From assembly GCA_014529385.2 (NCBI GenBank), contig CM043959.1:11689309-11751308 (forward strand): a DNA stretch of 62,000 nucleotides, given 5' to 3'. The notes below the pieces were generated by a model. That model searched no databases. It was not told the DNA's origin and saw only the letters and a program-made list of their open reading frames with translations. A program made the position numbers and the translations under genes. Positions 48,111 to 60,015 of this stretch are shown here, one piece after another. This stretch comes from Adiantum capillus-veneris. Lineage: Eukaryota; Streptophyta; Polypodiopsida; Polypodiales; Pteridaceae. Positions within the stretch are counted from its first letter, which is position 1. Each line of letters opens with the position of its first letter.

Positions 48111-49243
48111 CATTTAAAATACCTCATGAAGAGGTTGTTCCCACTAGGCTCTGCATGCTCACAGTTTGCCTTCGTCCCCTACATGCCTTGTCCACCGTAG
48201 TCTTGACTCAGGTCATCGACTCAATTAGTAGTAGCTAGCTAAAGAAAATACCATGACCTCCCTTGCAACTTGCATTTCATCACCTTCACAACGTGAATCA
48301 TGTCCATGCTTGCTAGACTATTGGCCAAAAATTATCCTACCTACTGATTGCCATCTTCAAGGTTTAAGGGAGCATCCTTAGAGAGTTTAACCTCTGAAGC
48401 TTACCCATAGATGCATCTCGTATCCACTCTAGTACCAACTTAGAATATCATGCGTGCTTGATGATAGAGTTTTACGTCTTTGGAATACATTGGTTGAGAA
48501 CAAACTGGGGAGCATCAACGCGAACACATGGAGGTTTTTGTGGTCTGTCAACTCTCTACACACTTATAGAATTTATGTTGATCCTTGTTTACAAACATAT
48601 ACATGCCTAGATAAGCATAATCCCTCTTGACTCTCATGGATTCATTGGCCTTGATGTATCTCGCATTGATTTTGTTGATCCAGAGGATGTGTCTTCTCCA
48701 TATCCTCGTCACTTTTTGACACACGCACTTGAGTTGATGGATGCACTGGTTGGTATGGTTCCTAATGAAGATGATGACTACTCGTCAAAGATTCTTGAGC
48801 CAAACATTGAGGTGTGGCATGGTATGATTTATATGTTTCTTGATTTTTTCTCACCCGTTGTTGAAGGTGTTGTGAGATTTCTAACGATTTGCATACCTAG
48901 CATATAAACCCTAGTGATGGATGATTTGACATGGTTGAGGATTATTCAATACTCTCAAGATAGTCCTCGACTAGCTAACCTTGGCTTACTCAATACTCTC
49001 AAGATAGTCCTTGACTAGCTCACCTTGGCTTAGTGCAAACAACCCCGTTTTGTCCCTTACCAAGTCTCTAAAAAATAATGTCTTAGTAGCTCTCAGGTCT
49101 TAGCACACATATTCTAAACACCTTAAAAGTTTGGAATCGAGAATTCTCTTTAAAACAGCTTTAAAACCAAAACATTGTAAATATAGGAAACCAAATATGC
49201 AAACCTTTCCAAGGTAGTAGAGAAGAGAGATTGTATTATGCTT
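48111..49243. other. Non-coding stretch with a 44-bp tandem duplication
   Basis: No gene recognised; the 72-codon frame at 48689-48907 (starting MSSPYPRHFLTHALEL) has no known motif. A 44-bp unit starting TCAATACTCTCAAGATAGTC occurs twice (48946-48989 and 48990-49032). Confidence 0.5.
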
Positions 49244-50265
49244 GGGGATACACTATTGAGAACCTCCCTATACATGTGTTCGGGGGAGTATTTTAAAGAA
49301 AACCTTTTTTTAAATGTTCGTATGAACAAAATGACCCCTTCTTTTAGGAAATGTTTCCAAAATGGAATATTAAAATCCCTTTTGTTAATGTCTTTAAATT
49401 GATTAAAATGTTTGCATTTTAAAAAAACTTCTCTTGAACTCACATGATACAGTAACATGACTACATAGTGCACCCCTTGAAGTATTATGTATGGCTTACA
49501 AGCTTTTTTCCTAGAGAAACTTGACTCAATTTGGATTTGTGTATCAATATATAGATCAGTTTTGGTGAACGAACTTGAAACATCACTCACAACCATTTCG
49601 GAACTAAGAAAAAGAAACTTGTTTGGCTTGTAACTTGAGTATTTTGGGCCAAACTTGAAAATAGTGTGTACTAAGTATGAAGAGGTACATGGATTGATGA
49701 AGAGGTATAAGCTTTCTTATTAGCTCACATACCCCCACTATGAAGAGGTACATGGATCTCAATCCATGTGTTTTTACTTATGAAGAATCTAAATACACAG
49801 ATTTGTTCACAATGATGAGTTACATCCCCTTGGACAGTTTGTGTTTGATTTGGATAACTTTTGCTTATCCAAAATGTCAATGTTTTCTATCAGACTGTCT
49901 TGTTCCAATTCATCTTGGATGACATACTTCTAGTTATTCAAAATAAATTATAAAGCTCCAATGGACTCCTTATGACTGAGCCTACATGTTGTATCAACCC
50001 TATCTTAGTTGGCTACAATTCTTGGGGAGTGCACTATGTAATCATGTTAATGTATACCGTGAGTTCTAAAGGAGGGGTTTTAAAATGAAAAAAATTTAGG
50101 CAATTTAATAGAGATACATTAAAATAAGGGGTTTTTATATTCACTTTTGGAAAAACAAATTCTAAAATAAGGGGTCATTTTATTCATTCAGACGTGTTAA
50201 AAGAGGGGTTTTTTTAATACCCCACGAACGCATGTTATATAGGGGGTATTGACTGGTAAACCCCC
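49244..50265. mobile_element. Terminal-inverted-repeat DNA element, about 1 kb
   Basis: Left arm 49244-49482 and right arm about 50021-50265 are diverged reverse complements of about 240 bp. Aligned words include ATAC..CTAT then CATG.GTTCG at the outer ends, AAAATGACCCCTT in the middle and TACATAGTGCA at the inner ends. The 540-bp centre has no transposase; the 148-codon minus-strand frame 49596-49150 lies mostly in the left arm and looks fortuitous. Long arms suggest a Mutator-like or similar non-autonomous element. I could not find a clean target duplication. Confidence 0.7.
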
Positions 50266-50651
50266 GAGCTAAATTTATTGCATTGTGACCCAACTTCTTT
50301 AAGCTTTTGACTTGAGATTTTTCTAGGTGATTATCCACTATGTATAGACACTAATGGACTTATCTGCGTTTCAAACACATCAGTTGGGCAGAGTACATTA
50401 ATAAAAATCCATGTTTTTCAGCATTTGGACTATTAGATGATTCTATTTGTAGTATATTTTATCATTTTAGGCCTAGTTTAAATCCCAAAATTCTACTTTT
50501 CCTTTGTATTTTGTAGTTTTTAGACTACTTACCCAGTTTTCTTGATTTGAAGAGGATTTCACAATCTTTTGAACTCAAAAGGTTGGTTCTCCATTAAGAA
50601 AAATATGGAGTTTACATGGGTCTTGTAAGGAATCCTAATTTTAAGGGATTA
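50266..50651. other. Non-coding spacer
   Basis: AT-rich sequence between the inverted-repeat element and the chromovirus LTR. Nothing recognised. Confidence 0.5.
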
Positions 50652-52285
50652 TGTCATAAACTCTAATATCTAATATCTAACCAACCCAAATGATTTTCTC
50701 ATATTCAATTGATCACTTAATGTGGGAGAATAAACGGGAACAAGTGTTAAGATATAGACATGTGCTTATAGATCTATCTCAACACGGGGCCAATGGTAAA
50801 GGGGCTCAAATGAGAGATGGTCTATCAAAGAGCAAGGCTAACTAATGGAGCATAAGACCTTAGGGTTAGCTTCATTGAAGAACTCCAATAATGTGTGTAA
50901 AAGGCCTTTGACCTTAGGTAAGCTAGGGCTGAGCTTGAGGCGCGGGAACCCGACCAAGCTCGAGGTGCTTGTCATGCTTGATAACTAAGGTGCTTGACGT
51001 GATTGATGATTGAGGTGATTGAGATGCTTGAGGTGCTTAATCATTGAGATGCTTGAGGTGCTTGACATGCTTGAGATGCTAGGGTTGCACTTAAGGTGAG
51101 AACCTAGCCCAAGCTTAAAGTGCTTAACGGCCAAGCTTGTGGTGGGAACTGGGCCTATGTATGAGGGGCTTGAGGTGTCAAAAAGTCAAATATTCAATCC
51201 CTACAAGGAGGGGGCGAGCCCTACATGAGGGAGGATGAGAGAGAACACCCACACACTCACACAAGGCATGCATGGTACAAAGAAAGCAAAAGGGACACTT
51301 GTCAAGTTCCTCCTCATGCTGCCCTGATGGTGTGCCTGAAGCCTATTGGTTGGCCACCCAAGAGGTCCAATAATATAATTTAGGAGATTTAATTAAATGA
51401 TTTAGCATTTATCTAGCCCTCTCTCTTAAAGAGGAAAGGGGGACACTTGTCTCAAGGCTACCCTTGCTGCTTGTAATGCCTCCTGCTTGTGATTGGCTAG
51501 GCCTGGAGGGGTCCAATGAGCTTCAAGCATGAGCTACAAGGGGGGGTCGACCCAAGAAATCTAGGGGGTTTCTTAGGGGTTATACTCACCCACACACACT
51601 CACAAACACTCTCATTTTGTGCTATGCAAAGTGCAAGAGCTCCCTCTCCTTCTCCAATCAAGTAGAGGTTGAGAGCCTACACCAACACTCTTGGATATGG
51701 AATGCAAATCCAACCAAGAGCCATGCTTCAATGCTTAAGCTTTCCATCTCCTTCTTCTTCATTACTATGCTATTATGTATGCTAGAAACAAGAGTTATGA
51801 TAACTGAGGAACTAATTCTTTCTCCTACGAAATGTTTCTTCTTCCTCTTCCCTACCCTCATTCCCTGCTAGCTCTCTCCACCTTCAAAGGTGTTTGAGGT
51901 CTCGGGACTGAGGCTTGGGATAGTTAATGCTTTCTTCAAGTTTATGTTATGTTTGTGATGCATGAAGCTTTCCATATTCATTGCATCACCTAGGTCACAA
52001 GGAACACAAAGATTGTATTGTAACAAGTCTCTCTTAATGGGAGAAATCATAATACAAATGCCTATTGGAGGCGGGACCGGCTCCACATAAATCCGGTCCT
52101 CAACTGTTGTCATGTTCTCTAAATTCTCTCTCTTGCAAAAGTATTGTTCATGCCAAGTTAACTAATTTCTATGATTGTGTTGCTATCTTCAATTATGTTC
52201 ACCCGCTATGCTCACAAAGTCATTTCTCAAAAGTACTCTCATTAATTTCTGCTACTCTCAAGTTAAATAGACCAATCCCATTACA
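50652..52285 (+). mobile_element. Chromovirus 5' LTR, copy 2
   Basis: Homologous to 16551-18242 over its whole length. Starts TGTCATAAAC and ends CCATTACA before the PBS. It lacks the microsatellite expansion of copy 1. Confidence 0.85.
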
Positions 52286-52298
52286 TTGGTATCAGAGC
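52286..52298 (+). promoter_or_regulatory. Chromovirus primer binding site
   Basis: TTGGTATCAGAGC, complementary to initiator tRNA-Met, directly after the LTR. Confidence 0.92.
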
Positions 52299-52657
52299 AT
52301 TTGGTTTCTCTTTTCTTGCTTAAGAAGAGAGGTCCTTAAGTAGCCTATAAATGGTTGATGTTGTTAATTATATTAGGGTAAGTGGAACAGGGATCTATTA
52401 TCGGTTTTGTTGAGCCCACTATGTGGGGGATGGTGCACACCTTGGGAGCTTTGGACTTAATAATGGAGTCTTTTTAGACTTGCCTATGGCTTTACCATTA
52501 ATATGCCATAAGAAGTCCGAAAGGAGCTAGCCCTCGGAAACTCTGCTATGTTAGACCTACTCCTCTACTCTCTATAATTAACCACTTCGAGCCGTGGGTG
52601 TAGATACTTAAGAGATGATTTTCAAAGGCTAAGAGGAGTGGCAACTAAGGTTTTGAA
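52299..52657 (+). mobile_element. Chromovirus leader
   Basis: Non-coding stretch between PBS and gag. The first 90 bases match the leader at 18256-18345; the rest has no counterpart in the window. Confidence 0.75.
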
Positions 52658-54637
52658 TTGCCAAAGCATACACTAAGTACATACATAAATTTTGTTAACA
52701 TGGCTGACAATAATCAAGAGAGTAGAATGAACATTGATAGCTTTGATTTTGCACATGAAGGTGCTAATGATGATGCTCCCATGTTTGTGAATTATCTTGT
52801 CACTAGGTTGCAGCAAGCTATGGGCAACCCTGCTTTGCAAGCCGAAGTTACTCAACAACTTCGTGCTTATGGAATTTCCCTTCCTCTCCAAGAGGAGAGA
52901 GAGCTTAGAAGGCCTCTTGAAGAGACCCCCAAAAGAAGATTCTCTCCCATTCGAGAGGAGGAATCCAAAGAGCAAAAAAGCAATGAAAGTTTAAGTTCCT
53001 CTGAAGATGTGGCTCCACGAAGACGGCGGTCTAGACGATCGCCCACTCCTCCCAACAGGAAAAGATCAACACATAGTCCTTCTCCTCATCACTCTAAAAG
53101 GCAAGAGAGGAAACAAAGGAAGAAAAGGGCTAGGAAGAGGTCACCCTCTTCTCCTTCTTCTTCACCTTCCTCCTCTTCCAAAGAAAGTTATGGCTATTCT
53201 CCTAGAGAATACAAAAGGGGAGGACATCGCAAATCATTTCCTGCATGGCGAAGGTCACGAAAGCTAAAGAAGTTCAAGGAGGGAGGAAAGAGTATCTCTT
53301 TTCTCACCTATGATGGCACCTTCGGTGCTACTGACAAACTGTTGGCCTTCATCCAGCAATTTGATGCGGCCTTTGGAGATGAGGGCTTCACAGAGTCCTC
53401 CAAGCTACGCCATGTAGCTATGCACTTCCAAAAATCAGCTCGTCAATGGTGGGCTAGCCTTCGTGGCAATGGTGAAGCCCCAAAGACATGGAAAACTCTA
53501 CGAGTTTCCATCATGAAGCAATTCCTTGCAAACGATGCAAAGGACAAAGTGCTTACCGAATGGAGGAGCTTGAAGCTCCTCTCCCATGAGTCTATCAACA
53601 ACTATGTAGACAAGTTTTGGGATTTACATCTCAAGGCTACTGTCTTTCAAAAGATAGAATTTGCTGAGCAAAGGCAACAATTCTGTGCGGGATTACCTGA
53701 AGAGATGACCGAATACATCAACTCTCAATGGCCTGGTACTATTAGCGAAGTAATCCATCACACCATGGTTGCTTCACGCATCAATTTCCATCAAGGGGCT
53801 AGACGTAATGTCAAGCCCATGGAAAACAAAGACAAAAATGATGCAAAGGGGAAAACCAATGTTCAAAATACTTCCCAAGTCAATTCCAACAACAACAACA
53901 ATCGGTCCAAGGATAAGGGAGTTTACAAAGGTAAAAACAAACTCTCTCCTGAAGAGCTTGAAGATTTTCGCAAGGACCATAAGTGTTTCAAGTGTGGGGA
54001 TCAAGGACATGGCTATCGTTCTTGCCCCAAGAAGAATACTCGCAATGAGACTCCTAGGGCTTCCACCATTGAAGCTCCAAAAGAGGATGCTCATTGCAAA
54101 GGATCATCACTTTCCTATGCTTGGGGAAAGGTAAGAGAGCATGATGCCTTCATCTTGTTTGACCCTGGCTCTACTCTCAACTTCATATCAACGGAGTTGG
54201 CCACCAAGTTGGGCATTCAAGATTTTGAGATGGGAGATATAGTAGTGGCTGATGCAGCTTTCAAGGGACAACAAGCCTCCATTACTCCTTTGATTGGGAA
54301 GTTGAGGCTTCATGTCCAAGGCTATGTCGACAAAGAAGACTTCTTCATCTCTCCTCTCCAACATGAGGATGTTATCCTAGGGGCACCATGGTTTGATCGC
54401 ATGGCTGCCAACATGAAGTTCCCTGAAAGGAGAATCTACTTCACCTACAGGGGAAATAACATGTATATAGATGCTAGTGAGCGTGGTCGCACTATCCCAC
54501 TTGTAAATCCTCTTGCTTTTGATAAGTCAATGAAGAGCTCAGGTTCTGCGTACATGATTTTTGTCAAAGAGTCTCTAAAAGATACTAATGTTTCATCAAA
54601 TGTAACTGGTAAATCAAGAAGAGTTAGACTATTCTAA
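52658..54637 (+). CDS. Chromovirus gag-protease polyprotein
   Basis: An intact 659-codon frame. The Met at residue 15 (52700, [11 protein letters not shown]) is the likelier start. Residues about 115-205 are unusually rich in Arg/Ser ([12 protein letters not shown] and [11 protein letters not shown]), resembling RS domains. Residues about 210-390 form the retrotransposon gag capsid domain ([29 protein letters not shown]). The CCHC knuckle [14 protein letters not shown] is at about 443-456. The protease has [13 protein letters not shown] (Asp at about 502, D-P-G rather than D-T-G) and [11 protein letters not shown]. The frame closes at 54637; RT lies in the +1 frame and overlaps by about 30 bases. 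Gag forms particles; protease matures the polyprotein. Confidence 0.95.
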   Translation: MPKHTLSTYINFVNMADNNQESRMNIDSFDFAHEGANDDAPMFVNYLVTRLQQAMGNPALQAEVTQQLRAYGISLPLQEERELRRPLEETPKRRFSPIREEESKEQKSNESLSSSEDVAPRRRRSRRSPTPPNRKRSTHSPSPHHSKRQERKQRKKRARKRSPSSPSSSPSSSSKESYGYSPREYKRGGHRKSFPAWRRSRKLKKFKEGGKSISFLTYDGTFGATDKLLAFIQQFDAAFGDEGFTESSKLRHVAMHFQKSARQWWASLRGNGEAPKTWKTLRVSIMKQFLANDAKDKVLTEWRSLKLLSHESINNYVDKFWDLHLKATVFQKIEFAEQRQQFCAGLPEEMTEYINSQWPGTISEVIHHTMVASRINFHQGARRNVKPMENKDKNDAKGKTNVQNTSQVNSNNNNNRSKDKGVYKGKNKLSPEELEDFRKDHKCFKCGDQGHGYRSCPKKNTRNETPRASTIEAPKEDAHCKGSSLSYAWGKVREHDAFILFDPGSTLNFISTELATKLGIQDFEMGDIVVADAAFKGQQASITPLIGKLRLHVQGYVDKEDFFISPLQHEDVILGAPWFDRMAANMKFPERRIYFTYRGNNMYIDASERGRTIPLVNPLAFDKSMKSSGSAYMIFVKESLKDTNVSSNVTGKSRRVRLF

Positions 54638-55788
54638 TTTTCTAAAAGGATTCCAAGATGTGTTCATCGATGACATCCCTATGGACTTACCTCCAAAACG
54701 AGGGGATGATGACCATCGCATTGAGCTCCTTCCTGGAAGCTCACCACCTAACAAGCCTCCTTATAGAGTCTCACAAGCTAAACAAGAGGAGATCATGAGG
54801 CAAGTACAAGAGCTGGTAGAAAAAGGGATGGTGAGGCCTAGTTCCTCTCCCTTTTGTTCTCCAGTCCTTTTAGTGGAAAAGAAAGATGGTACATACCGTA
54901 TGTGTGTGGACTATCGAGCACTAAACCATATCACTATCAAAAATAGATTTCCCGTACCTCGGGTAGAAGATCTATTTGATAAGCTATAAGGCTCTACCTA
55001 CTTCAGTAGGATTGACCTTAAGAGTGGCTATCATCAAATAAGGATAGTGGATGAAGATATCTTAAAGACCGCGTTTCGCACAACGTTTGGTCTTTATGAA
55101 TATTTAGTCATGCCTTTTGGCTTGACTAATGCACCAGCTACGTTCAATTGTTTGATGGAGAAAATTTTTAGACCATACCGCAACTTCACTGCAGTGTTCT
55201 TTGATGATATCATCATCTACTCCAAGTCTTTGGAGGAACATAAGCAACATCTCCAAGTGATTTTTCAAGCATTGAGGGAGAACAAGCTTTTTCTCAACCA
55301 AAAGAAAAGCGAATTCTTCTTTCAAGAGATTCAATACCTAGGTCATATTATCTCTAAAGATGGTATCCAAATGGATCCATCAAAGTTAGAGGTAATAAAA
55401 GCATGGCCTAACCCAAGAAATCTACATGAGCTAAGAAGCTTTGTTGGTATGTGCGCATACTATAGATGCTTCATAGCAAAATTCTCTCAAGTAGCAGGAC
55501 CACTACACGAATTAACTAAGAAGAACATTAAGTTTGTATGGACTGCTAAGGAGCAAAATGCTTTTGAAAAGCTCAAAGAGAAGCTTACTTCCCAACCAGT
55601 CCTCGTGCTTCCGGACCTCTCAAAGCCATTTGAGGTCCAATGTGATGCTTGTGGTGATTGCCTTGGAGCAGTTTTGCTTCAAGAAGGGCATGCCATAGCA
55701 TATGAGAGCCGAAGGATCAATATTGATGAACGAGTCTTGGGCATTTATGAGAAAGAGCTTTTAGTTGTTCTACATGCCCTAGACAGAG
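54606..55788 (+). pseudogene. Chromovirus RT and partial RNase H
   Basis: The frame is open from about 54606, in the +1 frame relative to gag-protease, with [19 protein letters not shown] at its beginning. RT blocks: [54 protein letters not shown] (catalytic Asp), MPFGLTNAPATFN and VFFDDIIIYSKS (FDD box). A TAA at 54987, where the minus-strand homologue has CAA, interrupts it between LFDKL and GSTYF. RNase H begins with VQCDACGDCLGAVLLQE and breaks off after VVLHALD at about 55788, followed by unrelated sequence. Confidence 0.93.
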
Positions 55789-57370
55789 GAATCTCAAATC
55801 TCAAGCGAGATTTTCCGAGAAATCCCTAAAACGAGCAAGACGAGCCAAGGCACACTATACAAAACAAAAACCAAACATGATTTTCCAGGTGACTTCAAGC
55901 ACAACAAAAAAAAACTAAAACAATATTACACCTAATTTTAATGGTAAAACAACCACAATTTTTTTATTAAAAAAACCCTTGAACAAGGGTTTGGTAGAAT
56001 GTTTCCTTGATGGGCTAGAAAAATGGGAACCCATACAATGGCATGTTGATATTCCTCTTCTTGGAACTAGTTGCCCACGAGACTCGCACTAAAAGAGTAA
56101 GGTTGTTGCCACTCGAACAAATCTCATGAATAAGGAGAGTCTGGGAGCTTCTTCTTCTCTTCACTTTTTCTTCTGCTTCTTCTCCTTTCTCTTGCTCTAC
56201 CTCAAGTTATTGTGGGTTGATGTACGATAACATACTATGCATTTTAAGTTACTCTAGAGAAAACGGTGGAAACTTGAAAATAATTCTATTATTGCAATGA
56301 GGCTATTCTATTGAAAAAATCCACATCATGGTATATATTAAAGTTTGGATCACACCATCATAGGTAGCCTTCTATTGGGGGGGGGGGGGAGGGGAGTAGG
56401 AGTCAGTGGTGTTGCCAAAGGTGGTGGTGACAAACGTGTCAAGGGAGGTGGTAATGGTGGGGGACTATAAAGAGTGCTTTGATAGAAGAGTACGCAAGGT
56501 TGATAAAGCTATGAACAATTTTTTAATGAAAACTTTGTCCACATGCTAGTTCTCTTTCACCTACCCATATCGATAGAAACCTAAGTTAAGTGTAATTCCA
56601 CCTATAAATTTTGAGATTTATCTTCAAAATTCAAAGTAGAAGGTGAATAAACCTACAAGCTTTAGAGAAATTTAGTGTAAAAACCTTCTCTTAAATTTTC
56701 CATGTTTATATGAGCACATCTCAAAGTTCCTACACTGCTCGGGGCTCCTAGTCTCTATTGAGTTGTTCGTCATGCCTCGACCCAGATTACTCACCCAACA
56801 TGTGATTCCTCTATGCTAAATACACTTTTTAGAGCCATTGTGTATGATTTTCATTGTACTCCTTTGAAATGCTTTTCCTAATGCGGCTTAGCCCTCCATT
56901 TTTCTTTGTACTCTATCTATTGTTTGGGAGTTGTACGTCCATCAATGCCTCATAGAAATTCAAATGGATGGTAGTCTAGCAATACATTTTTCCTCTTGCA
57001 GAATGATGTGGCCCAGGCCTCAGTCCTTAGCACCCCATAAGGTAATCCCTCCAAGGGGTAACTGGGAGGTTCGTTGTGCTACAACAAACAACATTGTGCC
57101 ACGTTGAGACAACTGTGTTGGCTAGGAAAGGTAAATCTCAGGGTCCCTAATCATTGACAAATTTGGTTTTGAAGGAGTTGGGCAAGGAAACTCACAATAG
57201 ATGAGGCAAGAAGGTCCTCAAGTTTAATCGTCGTCATTTTCAACAACTATATTGTATAAACAAAACCCTTGAAAAAATCTCTTTGAAAGAGACGCAGACT
57301 CTTTCAATTACGAGCAGGGATCAATGCTCAAAAAAATGTTCGTCTGAAAACTTAGCAAACCTATCGTCTG
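55789..57370. other. Non-coding stretch
   Basis: No gene recognised. Contains a G run near 56379 and AT-rich stretches. It begins at the chromovirus truncation point. Confidence 0.5.
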
Positions 57371-57400
57371 AGAGGGAGGGAGGGAGGGAGGGAGGGAGGG
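57371..57400. repeat. (GGGA)n microsatellite
   Basis: About seven GGGA units in a row. Confidence 0.9.
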
Positions 57401-58082
57401 GATCGTATATGCGTGAGGGAAGCCTGGAAGGGAAGAGACTTAGGAGGTGGAGATCGTGCATGCTGTAGGATCAACATATTTGTGCTGATATGCGTCACGC
57501 GACCTTGTACTCTGTCACAAGTAGAGCTTCTGCATGTTGACGCAGCCCGACCTAATCTTTTGTCGCAGCATCATTTTTGGTGTTGCGGCTTGAGTAGGTT
57601 TTTCCTAACCCAATTAAGCATCTAGTGTGAAGAATCGTGGTGGTTGTTGGACTAAGCGAGGCAAGGGAGGGAGAGCACGTTCTCCTGCTAGGCAAGAGTT
57701 CAAACTTCTCTTAAGGACGGGTAAAGGCAGCAAAAAGAGACCCGGAGAGGTGCAACTGCTAAATCACACTTCTCTCTCTCCTCATCGTCTAGATCTTTAA
57801 GGTCTCTTGGGATAGTTTTTTACGACATTACAACTCTCTTCTTGTTCTTATTTTTCCCTTTGGAAACAACATAAAAGACATAGTAACAGTCTCGGCAATA
57901 ATAACCAATAGGCAAAGAAAGAGATGGGAGAAAATTGCAAAATGCAAAGCCTTTTAGGCTTGCAATAGTCATGCTTTCAAGAGTAAAGCAAAAAATGTAC
58001 CTCATTATACAACCTCAAAGGTCCAAGGTTTCTATTTAAGTACTATCGATTCACAACTCTTAGCTAAATCTTGCTATGCTGC
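57401..58082. other. Non-coding stretch, possible eL19 3' UTR
   Basis: No coding frame. The part next to the eL19 pseudogene (about 57820-58082, minus strand) is T-rich with TTTTATGTTG-like words and may derive from the 3' untranslated region of the parent mRNA. I see no clear poly(A) tail. Confidence 0.4.
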
Positions 58083-58649
58083 TTACTTCTTGGACTTCTT
58101 GGTGGCCTCAAGGACAGTTTGCAGGGATGTTTGGTGCTTCTATAGTACTCAATCCCTATGCCAAGCGCTCTTCCCTCCTGGAACTTTTTCGCTCCCTGAT
58201 AGCTTTTCCCTTAGCTCTACGAGCTTCAAATTGATCAGACAATGACTTCTCACGAGCCTTCTCACCTTTAGACTTGTGAATACTCTCCATGAACACGCGC
58301 TTATTTTTTAACACGTTATTTTCTCAGCAACCGACGAAGCACTCGCATCCGCCTCAACCAGAGAGCTTTAGAGGGTAGCCTGGCCTTACCATACTTTAGA
58401 GGGTAGCTTGGCCTTACCATATTGTGAATGACAGCCTTTCCTTTTAGCCTCCAAAGCACGCTTTGCTCTTGCCCGCGAGTGTCTCTTAGTCGGTTTCCGA
58501 ATCACAAAGCCATCCTTGACCAGCTTTCTGATATTTTGTCTTAAATTGGCCATAGAGATTTCGTTGACCTCATTCGGATCGAGCCAGACCTTGCACCTCC
58601 CACATAGCACGCTAGCCGTGAGGCGTTTCTGCAGCTTGACGGACACAAT
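58083..58649 (-). pseudogene. RPL19: Processed pseudogene of ribosomal protein eL19
   Basis: On the minus strand, [47 protein letters not shown] and [12 protein letters not shown] match the conserved N-terminal half of eL19, a 60S ribosomal protein. The later part continues in shifted frames: [12 protein letters not shown], then [32 protein letters not shown], and a C-terminal EATKKSKK with stop at 58083. The initiator is ATT in place of ATG, a 28-bp tandem duplication disrupts the middle, and roughly two dozen codons after LLRK are missing. No introns are seen across blocks that are usually split in plant genes, so a retrocopy is most likely. Confidence 0.9.
58366..58421. repeat. 28-bp tandem duplication inside eL19 pseudogene
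   Basis: The unit starting CTTTAGAGGGTAGC is repeated end to end with one C/T difference (58366-58393, 58394-58421). It shifts the frame. Confidence 0.92.
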
Positions 58650-58692
58650 GGTCGCCCACTCTCACAAAACCATAATGGGACAAAGGGTCTTC

Positions 58693-59034
<342 letters not shown>

Positions 59035-59257
59035 AGAGAGGAGAGGTGCATCGTAAAATCCATGCTACAGGAGTCGGCCTTTGAGGACTGTGTAGCCAAA
59101 ATTCGCTTGTTGAAATTCCTTGGAAAACCTCTTTGTCCACACGCGTGAAGAGTCCCCCCTTAGTGCTTAGTGAGCTTAGTGCTTGAATTTTTGAATCAAT
59201 CAGTGCTCTGTGAAAAAATTGGGCTTTGCATTAATCCCCGATCTTTGTAAATACAAA

Positions 59258-59374
<117 letters not shown>

Positions 59375-59747
59375 ATGTGGACATATTCAAGTATGGCAAC
59401 AGGTGGCAGAAATACAATGGTGGCATGAGGGGCATTCTCTGGTCGGGTAGTGGACGGGGTAGTGGCGTAGTTGGCGCATACTGGTGGAAGCTATAGCTGT
59501 AGCTAGCACGGTAACAACCAACAAAAGCAGGAGCGCCAATTAACAGGAGTTGCTACAGTATGGGGTATTGTACGTGCAAGTGCCACCCTCTATCGCTCAA
59601 CCCCAGCCAAGCCAATCCCAATCCATCTTCTTGCCATCGATATGGCAATCCTTCATCTTGCCATCGATCGGGATCTTGCCCCTAGTCTAGTGTGTGACTG
59701 CTCTGCATTTTGCATCAGTTGATGAATAGATGAGCAAGAAAGTGCCC

Positions 59748-60015
59748 ATGGCCGAGAACTCAAAACCACTACCGAGCCCGACCCCAAGCCCAAGCCCAGA
59801 GGTGGCGCTCAGATCCTCTATAGGGTTCCTCCGGCCTGGCTCCCATCTCGCAAACCTCAGAGACCACAAGGCCTGATGACCTCAAGCGAGTATGGGACTA
59901 CATCAAGGCTCACAAGCTCTAGAGTAACACAGAGTAATACTGAGATCTTATGTAATCCTCCCCTTAAGAAGGCATTTGGACAAGACAATGTTAAGGTGTC
60001 AAAAGTGCTCAAGTA
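59748..60015 (+). pseudogene. SWIB/MDM2-domain gene fragment, frameshifted
   Basis: An ATG-started frame (MAENSKPLPSPTPSPSP, then LRPGSHLANLRDHKA) closes at about 59876. In another frame DDLKRVWDYIKAHKL follows, matching the core helix of SWIB domains (for example VWDYIKxxNLQ). After a further frameshift TEILCNPPLKKAFGQDNVKV resembles the next SWIB segment (EIxCDxxLKxxFG). SWIB domains occur in chromatin remodelling subunits and in small plant organellar proteins. At least two frameshifts make it non-functional as read; introns could account for one of the shifts, so an exon of a real gene is a weaker alternative. Confidence 0.6.

Larger units (their letters stand above)
50652..55788 (+). mobile_element. 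Chromovirus (Ty3), 5' LTR to RNase H, 3' truncated
   Basis: The element has a 5' LTR, PBS, leader, an intact gag-protease ORF and a pol broken by one stop and cut off in RNase H at about 55788. Integrase, chromodomain and 3' LTR are absent. Its homologue on the minus strand at 42.0-45.3 kb keeps integrase and chromodomain but lacks gag. Confidence 0.9.

Noticed and set aside
49150-49596. 148-codon minus-strand frame as a gene
   Set aside because: It lies mainly within the left arm of the inverted-repeat element. The other arm does not preserve the frame, and no motif is recognisable.
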